53,149 nt of DNA from an uncultured Prevotellaceae bacterium (GTDB lineage Bacteria; Bacteroidota; Bacteroidia; Bacteroidales; Bacteroidaceae). A model generated the notes under the pieces. The model was not told the origin of the DNA, did no database searches, and saw only the letters and a list, made by a program, of their open reading frames with translations. The stretch covers positions 1-53,149 of the forward strand of contig CACWOS010000032.1 of NCBI GenBank assembly GCA_902762565.1, in the 5' to 3' direction. The translations under genes were made by a program, and so were the position numbers. Below, piece after piece: positions 1 to 7,756 of this stretch. The stretch's first letter is position 1; each line of letters starts with the position of its first letter.

Positions 1-1
1 A

Positions 2-265
2 CAGCAAGACACTGAAATCCGTTATTTGAACGCTCCTTCTATCGACACGAAGAAGAAGAAGTACTGCCGTTTCAAGAAGAGCGGTATCAAGTACATCGAT
101 TACAAAGATCCCGAGTTCCTGAAGAAGTTCCTGAACGAGCAGGGTAAGATCCTTCCCCGTCGTATCACCGGTACCTCTCTGAAGTATCAGCGCCGTGTGG
201 CTCAGGCCGTTAAGCGTGCCCGCCAGATTGCTCTGCTGCCCTACGTAACTGACATGATGAAGTAA
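2..265 (+). CDS. rpsR: 30S ribosomal protein bS18 (5' end outside window)
   Basis: Ribosomal protein bS18 of the small-subunit platform. The reading frame is open from base 2 (QQDTEIRYL...), so the true start lies before the window; the in-frame TTG at 26 is not the start. The body shows the bS18 hallmarks [21 protein letters not shown] and [15 protein letters not shown], with the usual C-terminus LPYVTDMMK. Only about 20 bp separate it from rplI, matching the conserved rpsF-rpsR-rplI order, so rpsF is expected just upstream. In Flavobacterium, bS18 is reported to help occlude the anti-Shine-Dalgarno tail of 16S rRNA; that is family knowledge and is not visible here. Confidence 0.97.
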   Translation, partial: QQDTEIRYLNAPSIDTKKKKYCRFKKSGIKYIDYKDPEFLKKFLNEQGKILPRRITGTSLKYQRRVAQAVKRARQIALLPYVTDMMK

Positions 266-268
266 AAT

Positions 269-275
269 AAGGAGG
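269..275 (+). promoter_or_regulatory. Strong Shine-Dalgarno sequence of rplI
   Basis: AAGGAGG lies 10 nt before the rplI ATG. Most other starts in the window have no recognisable Shine-Dalgarno, as expected for Bacteroidetes, so this one stands out. Confidence 0.75.
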
Positions 276-285
276 ACAGAAGATT

Positions 286-870
286 ATGGAAATTATACTG
301 AAAGAAGATATTATCGGTCTGGGATACAAGAACGATATCGTAAACGTTAAGTCTGGTTACGGTCGTAACTACCTGATTCCTCAGGGTAAGGGTGTTATCG
401 CCAGTCCTATGGCTAAGAAGATTCTCGCTGAGAACCTGAAGCAGCAGGCTCACAAGCTGGCTGCTATCAAGGCTGAGGCTGAGAAGAAGGCTGAGGCTCT
501 GAATGGTGTAGCTCTGGAGATTGCCGCTAAGGTAAGCGCTACTGGTCAGCTCTACGGTTCTGTAGGTGCCAACCAGGTTGCTGAGGAGCTGAAGAAGCTG
601 GGCAAGGAGGTTGATCGTAAAATCATCACCATGAAGGATGCCAAGCAGATTGGTGACTATGTGGCTCTCGTTCACTTCCACAAGGAGGTTACCGTTGAGG
701 TTCCTGTGAAGGTCGTTGCCGAGAACGCTGCTGAGCTGAAGGCTGCTGCTGAGGAAGAGGCTGCCATCAAGGCTGCCGCTGAGGCCAAGAAGGCTGCCGC
801 TGAAGCTGCTGCTGCCGCTGAAGAGGAAGCTCCAGAGGTAGAGGAGGCTGAGGCTCCAGTAGAAGAGTAA
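286..870 (+). CDS. rplI: 50S ribosomal protein bL9 with long acidic/alanine tail
   Basis: bL9 binds 23S rRNA near the L1 stalk and helps keep the reading frame. The N-terminal domain is typical (MEIILKEDIIGLGYKNDIV, GYGRNYLIPQGKG), followed by the connecting helix and a C-terminal domain ending near residue 145. Usual bL9 length is about 150 residues; this one has 194, the extra ~48 being a low-complexity Ala/Glu/Lys tail that ends in EEAEAPVEE. It starts at an ATG preceded by an unusually good Shine-Dalgarno and is cotranscribed with rpsR. An intrinsic terminator follows about 40 bp after the stop. Confidence 0.97.
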   Translation: MEIILKEDIIGLGYKNDIVNVKSGYGRNYLIPQGKGVIASPMAKKILAENLKQQAHKLAAIKAEAEKKAEALNGVALEIAAKVSATGQLYGSVGANQVAEELKKLGKEVDRKIITMKDAKQIGDYVALVHFHKEVTVEVPVKVVAENAAELKAAAEEEAAIKAAAEAKKAAAEAAAAAEEEAPEVEEAEAPVEE

Positions 871-909
871 CAATCGCTGTAAAGCAAATCATAGTATTAT
901 ACACTGTTG

Positions 910-949
910 AATCCCAGGTACGCAAGTGCTTGGGATTTTTCTTTTTTTC
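910..949 (+). terminator. Intrinsic terminator after rplI
   Basis: Arms AATCCCA (910-916) and TGGGATT (931-937) are followed by a T-rich run at 938-949. It sits 40 bp after the rplI stop and closes the rpsR-rplI operon. Confidence 0.85.
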
Positions 950-957
950 AAGAGAAT

Positions 958-1006
958 CTAGTTGATCTAGATAATCTAGAAATTCTAGATATACTAGAGG
1001 TTCTAG
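958..1006. repeat. 9-bp periodic CTAG repeat between two terminators
   Basis: CTAG occurs at 958, 967, 976, 985, 994 and 1003, exactly 9 bp apart, mostly as TCTAGA with variable spacer bases. The array lies between the terminators of two convergent genes, so it is not a normal promoter position. No function is known to me. Confidence 0.8.
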
Positions 1007-1011
1007 AGAAC

Positions 1012-1040
1012 AAAAAAACCGTCAGATTCACATCTGACGG
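1012..1040 (-). terminator. Intrinsic terminator of the small lipoprotein gene
   Basis: Perfect arms CCGTCAGA (1019-1026) and TCTGACGG (1033-1040). On the minus strand the stem is followed by seven T (A-run 1012-1018). It lies 28 bp downstream of the stop of the reverse-strand lipoprotein gene. Confidence 0.9.
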
Positions 1041-1067
1041 TCGATTCTCTCAATTAGAGTTCGTTAA

Positions 1068-1244
1068 TTACTTAACGCTGTCAGTAGCAGCTGAATCAAC
1101 AGCAGCGCTATCAGCAACAGAATCTGCGCTATCAACAACTGCGATAGAATCAGAATCAACGGCCTCAGCCTGCTGAGTCTTGTTACCACATGAAGCGAAA
1201 GAAATAGCTGCAACAGCTACGAACATCAAAACTAACTTTTTCAT
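1068..1244 (-). CDS. Small Asp/Ser/Ala-rich lipoprotein
   Basis: Predicted 58-residue lipoprotein of unknown function. The start MKKLVLMFVAV at 1244 is preferred over the ATG at 1274 because it directly begins a signal peptide ending in a lipobox (SFASC, Cys at about residue 19). The mature part is only about 40 residues and is very rich in Asp, Ser, Ala and Val (repeated DSxxVVDSADSVADSAA), so it is acidic and probably disordered. It has its own -7 element and terminator, so it forms a single-gene unit convergent with rplI. Comparable small acidic lipoproteins are common in Prevotella. Confidence 0.8.
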   Translation of the reverse strand: MKKLVLMFVAVAAISFASCGNKTQQAEAVDSDSIAVVDSADSVADSAAVDSAATDSVK

Positions 1245-1296
1245 TTTTTCTAAGCTTTTAAATCTGTAAAACAATCATTTGTTTATTAAAACGCTG

Positions 1297-1304
1297 CAAA
1301 GGTA
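1297..1304 (-). promoter_or_regulatory. -7 element for the small lipoprotein gene
   Basis: Minus-strand TACCTTTG fits the Bacteroidetes -7 consensus TAnnTTTG and lies about 50 nt before the ATG at 1244. No clear -33 TTTG is visible. Confidence 0.6.
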
Positions 1305-1473
1305 CGACTTTTTTTAATACGACGTATCATTTTTTTTGTTTTTTTTTAGGGTGTTTTTGTAACTTTTCTGCAAAGCACTGTAAATCAACGATTTACGAAA
1401 TGTTAAATTTCGTGTATATTTTACCCCATTACGGAAAAATGCTAAAAAATGATGAAAAGTGCATTTTTTTGTG

Positions 1474-1481
1474 TACCTTTG
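1474..1481 (+). promoter_or_regulatory. -7 element for mtaB
   Basis: TACCTTTG fits TAnnTTTG, 43 nt before the chosen mtaB ATG. It also excludes the upstream in-frame ATG at 1449 as start. A palindrome (ACGAAAT 1395-1401, ATTTCGT 1407-1413) lies further upstream, with no known role. Confidence 0.6.
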
Positions 1482-1523
1482 CACATTGATAGAACGACAC
1501 CTTATTATATATATAGGATACGG

Positions 1524-2852
1524 ATGATAGATACAGCAGCCTTTCAGGGCAAGAAAGCGAAATATTTCACGCTGGGATGTAAGTTGAACTTCTCTGAGAC
1601 GTCGACATTTGGCAAGATGTTGGACGAGATGGGTGTGGTGACGGCTCTCAAAGACGAGCAGGCTGACATCTGTCTGATCAATACCTGTTCGGTAACGGAT
1701 GTCGCCGACCATAAGTGTCGCCAGGCCATTCATCGTCTTGTGCGCGAGAATCCTGGTGCCTTTGTCGTGGTGACAGGCTGCTATGCCCAGTTAGAACCCG
1801 AGAAGATTAGCAAGATAGAAGGCGTTGACTTGGTGTTGGGTTCGAACGAGAAGGCAGACTTGGTGCAGTTCCTATCGGAGGCCTTTGTTAGTCGCAACGG
1901 AACTGCGTCCCACTATACTAAGAAGACGAAGGACATCAAGACGTTTGCACCATCGTGTTCGCGTGGCAACAGGACGCGCTACTTCCTGAAGGTGCAGGAT
2001 GGTTGCGACTACTTCTGCACGTACTGTACCATTCCTTACGCGCGTGGCTTTAGCCGTAACCCAACGATAGCTTCACTGGTGGCACAGGCCGAGGAGGCCG
2101 CTCGCGAGGGTGGCAAGGAGATTGTTTTGACGGGTGTGAACATTGGCGACTTTGGTAAGACAACTGGCGAAAAATTCGTCGACTTGGTGAAAGCGTTAGA
2201 CGCCATCGAAGATATTAAACGCTATCGTATCAGTAGCTTGGAGCCCGACTTGCTGAGCGATGAGCTGATAGATTATTGTGCGCGGAGCCGTGCCTTCATG
2301 CCACACTACCATATTCCCCTGCAGAGTGGCAGCGATACGGTGTTGAAGTTAATGCACCGTCACTACGACCGCCAACTATTTGCCGACAAGATTCATCGCA
2401 TTAAGGAGGTTATGCCTGATGCTTTTATCGGTGTCGACGTGATGGTGGGCTGTCGTGGCGAAACGCCTGAGTGTTTTGAGGAGACATACGAATTTCTCAG
2501 TGCCCTCGACGTGACACAGCTGCATGTGTTTCCCTATAGCGAACGTCCTGGGACATCGGCATTGAGCATTCCTTACGTGGTGAGCGAGAAGGACAAGAAG
2601 GAGCGTAGCCGCGGATTGCTGGAACTGTCGGACCAGAAGACGCATGCCTTCTACGAGCGTCATATAGGACAGGAAGCTGAGGTGCTGATGGAGAAAGCTA
2701 CACGTGGCAGGGCAATGCATGGGTTTACGAAGAACTACATTCGTGTGGAGTTGTCGCCAGCCGATGCCCGTCCTGAATACGACAATCAACTCATCAAAGG
2801 CACTCTGGGTGATTTTAATCATGACAAAACTGCATTGAAATGGATAAGGTAG
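1524..2852 (+). CDS. mtaB: tRNA (N6-threonylcarbamoyladenosine(37)-C2)-methylthiotransferase MtaB
   Basis: Radical-SAM enzyme that converts t6A37 to ms2t6A37 in ANN-decoding tRNAs. Counted from the ATG at 1524, the N-terminal UPF0004 domain carries the three cluster cysteines (C19, C55, C86) and the radical-SAM motif CDYFCTYC lies at 161-168, followed by TIPYARGFSRNP, which is typical of MtaB rather than MiaB or RimO. A TRAM-like C-terminal segment follows. Length is 442 residues, normal for the family. The start at 1524 was chosen because the -7 element lies downstream of the earlier ATG at 1449. Its end overlaps the next gene by 13 bp, so the two are probably translationally coupled. Confidence 0.93.
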   Translation: MIDTAAFQGKKAKYFTLGCKLNFSETSTFGKMLDEMGVVTALKDEQADICLINTCSVTDVADHKCRQAIHRLVRENPGAFVVVTGCYAQLEPEKISKIEGVDLVLGSNEKADLVQFLSEAFVSRNGTASHYTKKTKDIKTFAPSCSRGNRTRYFLKVQDGCDYFCTYCTIPYARGFSRNPTIASLVAQAEEAAREGGKEIVLTGVNIGDFGKTTGEKFVDLVKALDAIEDIKRYRISSLEPDLLSDELIDYCARSRAFMPHYHIPLQSGSDTVLKLMHRHYDRQLFADKIHRIKEVMPDAFIGVDVMVGCRGETPECFEETYEFLSALDVTQLHVFPYSERPGTSALSIPYVVSEKDKKERSRGLLELSDQKTHAFYERHIGQEAEVLMEKATRGRAMHGFTKNYIRVELSPADARPEYDNQLIKGTLGDFNHDKTALKWIR

Positions 2853-3859
2853 CAATCGTCATACTGAACTGGAACGGAGCCAAGATGCTGGCTCAGTATT
2901 TGCCTACGGTACTGAACTACTCGCGCGATGAGGCAACAGTGTATGTGGCCGACAATGCTTCGACAGACGGCTCGCTCGATTTGTTGAGTCGTGATTTTCC
3001 TGAGTGCAAGCTTATCGTGCTGGAGAAGAACTGGGGCTTTGCTGAGGGTTATAACAAAGCCTTGCAACAGATAGAGGCTAAGTACTACTTGCTTCTGAAT
3101 TCGGATATTGAGGTGACACACCACTGGTTGACGCCCCTGATAGAGTTTATGGATGTCCATACTGATGTTGCCGCCTGTCAGCCTAAATTACTCTCCATCT
3201 ATAATAAGGATGCGTTCGAGTATGCAGGGGCGAGTGGGGGATTCCTAGACCGTTATGGCTATCCTTTCTGTCGTGGACGCATCTTCGAAACGGTTGAGGA
3301 AGACAACGGACAATATGACTATCCTACGGAAATATTGTGGGCTACAGGTGCTGCGCTGATGATTCGTGCCAAGGATTATTGGGAGGTTGGGGGACTGGAC
3401 GGCCGTTTCTTTGCCCACAACGAAGAGATTGACCTGTGCTGGCGTCTGCGTATTCGTGGTCGTAAGCTGTATTGTCTGCCCGAATCGTACGTCTATCACG
3501 TTGGTGGCGGCACATTGCCCAAGTCGAACCCCATGAAGACATTTCTGAATTTCCGCAACAACCTGACGATGCTGTACAAGTGTCTGCCAGACGAAGAATT
3601 GAAGCATGTGATGCGCTGGCGTTGGGCGCTCGACTATCTGGCTGCCTGGGAGATGCTGATTTTGAAGCGAAACCTGGGTGACTTTAAAGCCATATTTAAG
3701 GCCCGTCGTGCTTTCAAACGCTGGTGTGAGGACTTCGCCGAAGATCGCAGACAGATACAAGCTTCGCGTGTAGCAAAAGAAATACCAGAGCAACGACGTT
3801 TCTCATTGCTCTGGCAATACTATGTTAAAGGACGCAAGCGCTTCAGCGACCTTCCATGA
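2840..3859 (+). CDS. Family 2 glycosyltransferase
   Basis: Cytoplasmic GT-A fold glycosyltransferase of 339 residues, resembling the rhamnosyltransferase-like GT2 group. Visible motifs are VAIVILNWNG at the N-terminus, VADNASTDGS (nucleotide binding), the DxD-like LLNSDIEV, and ATGAALMIRA followed by FFAHNEEIDLCWR, which fits the acceptor/catalytic region. There is no signal peptide or clear membrane segment. It overlaps mtaB by 13 bp, an arrangement that suggests cotranscription rather than shared function. Donor and acceptor cannot be read from sequence. It ends 13 bp from the convergent DUF4861 gene with no obvious terminator between them. Confidence 0.9.
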   Translation: MDKVAIVILNWNGAKMLAQYLPTVLNYSRDEATVYVADNASTDGSLDLLSRDFPECKLIVLEKNWGFAEGYNKALQQIEAKYYLLLNSDIEVTHHWLTPLIEFMDVHTDVAACQPKLLSIYNKDAFEYAGASGGFLDRYGYPFCRGRIFETVEEDNGQYDYPTEILWATGAALMIRAKDYWEVGGLDGRFFAHNEEIDLCWRLRIRGRKLYCLPESYVYHVGGGTLPKSNPMKTFLNFRNNLTMLYKCLPDEELKHVMRWRWALDYLAAWEMLILKRNLGDFKAIFKARRAFKRWCEDFAEDRRQIQASRVAKEIPEQRRFSLLWQYYVKGRKRFSDLP

Positions 3860-3872
3860 AGTATCTTACTTC

Positions 3873-5102
3873 TTATCTTACTTCAATAGTTACGGGCTTG
3901 TCCATCTCCTTGCGCCATTCTTTCAGATAGTAGAACCATTCGCTAGCTGAATGGTAGCCAAAGGTCTCGTTAGTTGAGGTGTATGTCACCTTGTATGACA
4001 TCTGCTTGCCGTTAACTTTCACTACGTAGGCGTAGTTGTCCTTGTTGGCAGACTCCTCGCTGACAATGTTCTTTTGGGGTATGAGTATGGCCAGTCCTAC
4101 CGTCTCGCGTTTCCATTTAACTGTGTCTGTGGAAGGATAATCCGTACCCCAGCAGGCGCGCAGGCCCTTTTTGTCGCTGAATTCCTCGGAGTTTTTCACG
4201 TTGATGATACCCGTTGAGAAACGGTAGTTGCTAACGTCCTTGTTGAACATCACTTCGACATCAGTATCCCTATGGCCTGCATACTGGATGTAGCGCAGGG
4301 TCATGTCAATGGGTTCCTTCTGTGCATCAGCCTTCCAACCCTTGTCGATGACTTCGACGATGGTACGTAGCGGACCATATGAAATGATGCGCTGTGTGCG
4401 AGTCTTTACGGGCTCTACCAGCGTTGGCTTGTTGCCGTCCCAACCACGGAAGGCACCCAGTCCGAAGGTCTGACCTACCCATAGTACATCGTCACCATAG
4501 CCACGTGCCTTCTGGTCGTCATCGGTGTAGAACTGCGTTTCCTTCAACTCCAGCTGTTTCTTGAATTTGCCGTAGAGATCAAGCGTCTGACGAGCATCGA
4601 AATATATGCGAATGCCGTTCAGCTCACTCTCGAAGTCGACACCGTGGTGGTGCTGGATATTATAGGTATAGGCTGCATCGCCACGAGCCGTAAGGGCTTC
4701 TATGTAGTTGTTCTGCTGATTTTTCTTCAGCTTCTTGTCCTTGCTGTTGCCCAACACCATCTCGGCATAGACACGAGCTGTATATGGACGAGGTTCGCCT
4801 TCCTCGTAAAGTGTGACGGAATATTCTTTTTTCTGTTTGCCGTAGATGTCGGCTAGAAAACAGAGTTCGTCGAAGATGTCGTCCTTGTCCAGGTCGTCCA
4901 ATTGACAAGGAATCTCCTTGCCATTGCAGGAAACCAGTGCTGAACGTACCTCTCCATACGCTTTCAGGCTAATGACAACAGGAACGTCGTTGCGTTCGTT
5001 GTTAGTGGGATTGCTGACTGTAACGGTAATTGTTCTGCTGGCAGAGGCAATTGTGGCCATCGTTGACAGCAGCAGAACTGCTATTGCTAGTTTCATTTTC
5101 AT
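3873..5102 (-). CDS. Secreted DUF4861-family protein
   Basis: Exported protein of 409 residues matching the DUF4861 family, whose members are often seen with polysaccharide-degradation genes in Bacteroidetes. A signal peptide (MKMKLAIAVLLLSTMATIASA) is followed by an Ig-like start (RTITVTVSNPTNNERNDVPV) and then family-typical segments such as YNIQHHHGVDFESELNGIRIY, DDVLWVGQTFGLGAFRGWDG and SYGPLRTIVEVIDKGW. No catalytic residues can be assigned. The gene stands alone, and no polysaccharide-utilisation genes (SusC/SusD) are nearby, so its substrate is unknown. The name rests on recalled family features, not a search. Confidence 0.75.
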   Translation of the reverse strand: MKMKLAIAVLLLSTMATIASASRTITVTVSNPTNNERNDVPVVISLKAYGEVRSALVSCNGKEIPCQLDDLDKDDIFDELCFLADIYGKQKKEYSVTLYEEGEPRPYTARVYAEMVLGNSKDKKLKKNQQNNYIEALTARGDAAYTYNIQHHHGVDFESELNGIRIYFDARQTLDLYGKFKKQLELKETQFYTDDDQKARGYGDDVLWVGQTFGLGAFRGWDGNKPTLVEPVKTRTQRIISYGPLRTIVEVIDKGWKADAQKEPIDMTLRYIQYAGHRDTDVEVMFNKDVSNYRFSTGIINVKNSEEFSDKKGLRACWGTDYPSTDTVKWKRETVGLAILIPQKNIVSEESANKDNYAYVVKVNGKQMSYKVTYTSTNETFGYHSASEWFYYLKEWRKEMDKPVTIEVR

Positions 5103-5192
5103 ATTTTAAGTAGTTTTTCTCATGCAAATTTCACACAAATAAACGAAAATAGGGCTATTCATGCACTTTTTTTTATTTTTTTTAGGTTAAAA

Positions 5193-5224
5193 TTTGGATT
5201 TTAAAATGTTTTTTAGTAATTTTG
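5193..5224 (+). promoter_or_regulatory. Promoter of the gldB-like gene
   Basis: A -33 TTTG (5193-5196) and a -7 TAATTTTG (5217-5224) are separated by 20 bp, a full match to the Bacteroidetes consensus. The predicted transcript start lies about 40 nt before the GTG start. Confidence 0.8.
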
Positions 5225-5267
5225 CATCGGATTTTAACATAAATAAGCGATTTAATACAATACATTC

Positions 5268-6065
5268 GTGCGTAAGGCTTACGGAATATTCGTTTTCATG
5301 ATGTTGGTGTGTTTCGGTTGCCAATGGCAGTTGAGACCCAATGATGATGATGGCGCAGCCAACGTCAGCATAGCCCGTTATGACCGTATTGAAAGTCTTT
5401 ATCTGACCACTGGCGACTATTCCGCCCTTCAGCAGATGAACACCTATTTCCCCATGCAGACGCGCACGTTGATTGAGGATGTATTACGTATTGGTAAGGT
5501 CGATGATCCTGAGACCAATAGCCGTTTCTTTCGTTTCTTTCAGGACTCTACGCTTCAGCGCATGCTGGTTGATGTTCAGCAGGAGTTTGCTGATATGGAC
5601 GACGTCAACGATGAATTGGCATCAGCCTTTGAACGCTTACGGGATGAGATGCCTGCCCTTGAGGTTCCGCATATCTATGCGCAGATAGGCTCTTTTGACC
5701 AAAGTGTTATTGTGGCTGATGGCTCATTGGGTATCAGTCTTGACAAATATCTAGGTTCCGACTATTCTTTCTATAAACAGAACTATAGCAGCGAACAACG
5801 TCGTATAATGAACCGCTCGATGATTGTGCCCGACTGTTTGAGCTTCTATCTGTTGAGCCTCTATCCCATGCCGCGTGATTTGGTTGGGACACAGAAAGGC
5901 CGTGACCAACACATGAGCAAGATACAATGGGTGGTCAACGAGGTGATAGGACGCGAAGTGTTCCAAAGCGACCTGATCAATTCCGTCGAGCACTACATGA
6001 AAATCAATAAGGGGCAGAGCTTCGATGATATGTTACGTGCTGCTTGTAAAACCGTATTTCAATAA
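5268..6065 (+). CDS. gldB: GldB-like lipoprotein
   Basis: Lipoprotein of 265 residues resembling GldB, first described as needed for gliding in Flavobacterium but also present in non-gliding Bacteroidales. The GTG start at 5268 opens a signal peptide with lipobox LVCFGC (Cys at about residue 18). The body has family-like features: ARYDRIESLYLTTGDYSALQQM near the N-terminus, VPHIYAQIGSFDQSVIVADGSLGISLDKYLG in the middle (quoted from the translation around residues 150-180) and a C-terminal acidic/aromatic helix region. It has its own promoter. Role in this organism is uncertain, since no other gld genes lie in the window, though DUF4835/PorD is 5 kb away. Confidence 0.75.
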   Translation: MRKAYGIFVFMMLVCFGCQWQLRPNDDDGAANVSIARYDRIESLYLTTGDYSALQQMNTYFPMQTRTLIEDVLRIGKVDDPETNSRFFRFFQDSTLQRMLVDVQQEFADMDDVNDELASAFERLRDEMPALEVPHIYAQIGSFDQSVIVADGSLGISLDKYLGSDYSFYKQNYSSEQRRIMNRSMIVPDCLSFYLLSLYPMPRDLVGTQKGRDQHMSKIQWVVNEVIGREVFQSDLINSVEHYMKINKGQSFDDMLRAACKTVFQ

Positions 6066-6090
6066 AAAATAAATACTGATTTATTTTGTA

Positions 6091-6146
6091 TTTCGCTCGG
6101 TCTGCACTATCTTTCACCTTTTGGTGAAGATACTCACGCTCGAAAA
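6091..6146. repeat. Imperfect long inverted repeat before dnaB
   Basis: The core TTCACC TTTT GGTGAA (6113-6128) extends outward imperfectly: ACTATCTT on the left matches AAGATACT on the right, and TTTCGCTCG on the left resembles CGCTCGAAA on the right. It sits between gldB and the dnaB promoter. It could terminate gldB, regulate dnaB or be a dispersed intergenic repeat. Confidence 0.5.
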
Positions 6147-6159
6147 AGCTCAAATTTTG

Positions 6160-6191
6160 TTTGGCATTTTGCCCACTTATTCGTATCTTTG
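6160..6191 (+). promoter_or_regulatory. dnaB promoter
   Basis: -33 TTTG (6160-6163) and -7 TATCTTTG (6184-6191) with 20-bp spacing, 21 nt before the dnaB ATG. Confidence 0.85.
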
Positions 6192-6212
6192 TAGCCCGAA
6201 AACGAAATAGCT

Positions 6213-7754
6213 ATGCCAGAACAGAATAATAATACGAATGGAAGCCGCAGACGCAGACAGCAGCCTGTGGACAATACCTATGCTCATGTACAGCCTCAGG
6301 CCACGGAGATTGAGCGTGCCGTATTGGGCGCCCTGATGATTGACAAGGATGCCTATGCCGTGGTGTGTGAGATGCTGTTGCCCGAGAGTTTCTATGAGCC
6401 ACGCAATCAGAAAGTGTATCGTGCCATCATGGAGTTGTCGTTGCATGAGTCGCCTGTTGATGTATGGACCGTTACCGAACAGTTGGCTAAGCAGGGCGAC
6501 TTGGAGGATGTTGGCGGCCCAGGTTACGTGACGGAACTTTCGTCGCGTGTGGCATCGTCGGCCAATATCGAGTATCACGCTCGCATTATTGCCCAAAAGT
6601 CGCTGGCCCGCCAGCTCATCTCTTTTGCTGGTAACATCGAGACTAAAGCCTTCGACGAAACCATTGATGTCGACGACCTGATGCAGGAGGCGGAGGGCTC
6701 GCTGTTCGAGCTTGGGCAGCGCAATATGAAGAAGGACTACACCCAGATAGATCCAGTCATAAAGAATGCCATTGATGTCATCCAGAAAGCCGCTGCCAAC
6801 AAGGACGGCTTGACGGGTGTGCCTACGGGCTATCATAAACTTGATGATATTACGTCGGGCTGGCAACCATCCGACCTCGTGATTATTGCAGGTCGTCCAG
6901 CTATGGGTAAGACATCGTTTGCCCTTTCTATGGCCAAGAACATTGCAGCTGATTATCAAGTCCCGATGGCGTTTTTCTCTCTGGAAATGTCGAACGTGCA
7001 GTTGGTGAACCGTCTGATATCGAATGCCTGCGAGATTCAAGGCTCGAAGATTCTGAATGGACAGTTGCAACCCGATGAGTGGGACCGTCTGGACAAGCGT
7101 GTCAACAACCTGCTTGGTGCACCGCTCTACGTTGACGACACCCCTGGTCTGTCTGTCTTTGAACTGCGTACCAAGGCCCGTCGACTGGTTCGTGAACATG
7201 GTGTGAAGATTATCATGATTGACTATCTGCAGCTGATGAATGCCAACGGCATGCGTTTCTCTTCACGTCAGGAGGAGGTGTCGGTCATTTCACGTTCACT
7301 GAAGGGATTGGCCAAGGAGTTGGATATCCCCATCTTGGCGCTGTCGCAGTTGAATCGTGGTGTCGAGAGCCGTGAAGGTCTGGAGGGTAAACGTCCGCAG
7401 TTGAGCGACTTGCGTGAGTCAGGAGCCATTGAGCAGGATGCTGATATGGTACTCTTCGTTCATCGTCCAGAGTATTATCATATCTATCAGGACGACAATG
7501 GTCGCGACCTGCGTGGTATGGCACAGATTATTATTGCCAAGCATCGTAAGGGTGCTACGGGTGATGTGCTACTCACCTTCCGTGGTGAATTTACTCGCTT
7601 CGAGAATCCTGAAGATAGTCGTCTGCGGCGTTCTCAGAATGATAATGGTGGCGAGATATTGGGCAGTAAAGTAAATGGCGCTCAACCGATAGCCGATGAG
7701 TCGCCATTTGCTGGTGAAGGTTTCGCGGAGCAGCCTGGTGGTGTACCGTTCTAA
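6213..7754 (+). CDS. dnaB: Replicative DNA helicase DnaB
   Basis: Hexameric 5'-3' replicative helicase of 513 residues. The N-terminal primase-interacting domain begins after a short basic tail (PQATEIERAVLGALMID, residues 28-44). The RecA-like domain has Walker A GRPAMGKT at 227-234, the DnaB motif FFSLEMS, Walker B IIMIDYLQLM and the C-terminal LSDLRESGAIEQDADMVLF block. The tail of about 50 residues is acidic and Gly-rich. No intein is present. It ends only 2 bp from the convergent protease-like gene, so transcription must stop inside the neighbour's coding region or by another mechanism. Confidence 0.97.
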   Translation: MPEQNNNTNGSRRRRQQPVDNTYAHVQPQATEIERAVLGALMIDKDAYAVVCEMLLPESFYEPRNQKVYRAIMELSLHESPVDVWTVTEQLAKQGDLEDVGGPGYVTELSSRVASSANIEYHARIIAQKSLARQLISFAGNIETKAFDETIDVDDLMQEAEGSLFELGQRNMKKDYTQIDPVIKNAIDVIQKAAANKDGLTGVPTGYHKLDDITSGWQPSDLVIIAGRPAMGKTSFALSMAKNIAADYQVPMAFFSLEMSNVQLVNRLISNACEIQGSKILNGQLQPDEWDRLDKRVNNLLGAPLYVDDTPGLSVFELRTKARRLVREHGVKIIMIDYLQLMNANGMRFSSRQEEVSVISRSLKGLAKELDIPILALSQLNRGVESREGLEGKRPQLSDLRESGAIEQDADMVLFVHRPEYYHIYQDDNGRDLRGMAQIIIAKHRKGATGDVLLTFRGEFTRFENPEDSRLRRSQNDNGGEILGSKVNGAQPIADESPFAGEGFAEQPGGVPF

Positions 7755-7756
7755 AC

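Noticed and set aside
241-873. Long minus-strand frame opposite rplI
   Set aside because: A shadow caused by the Ala/Glu/Lys codon pattern of rplI; Ser/Leu-rich with no protein features.
907-1176. Plus-strand frame of 89 codons over the CTAG repeat
   Set aside because: It crosses two terminators and runs antisense through the lipoprotein gene; its Leu/Asp/Glu periodicity only mirrors the 9-bp repeat.
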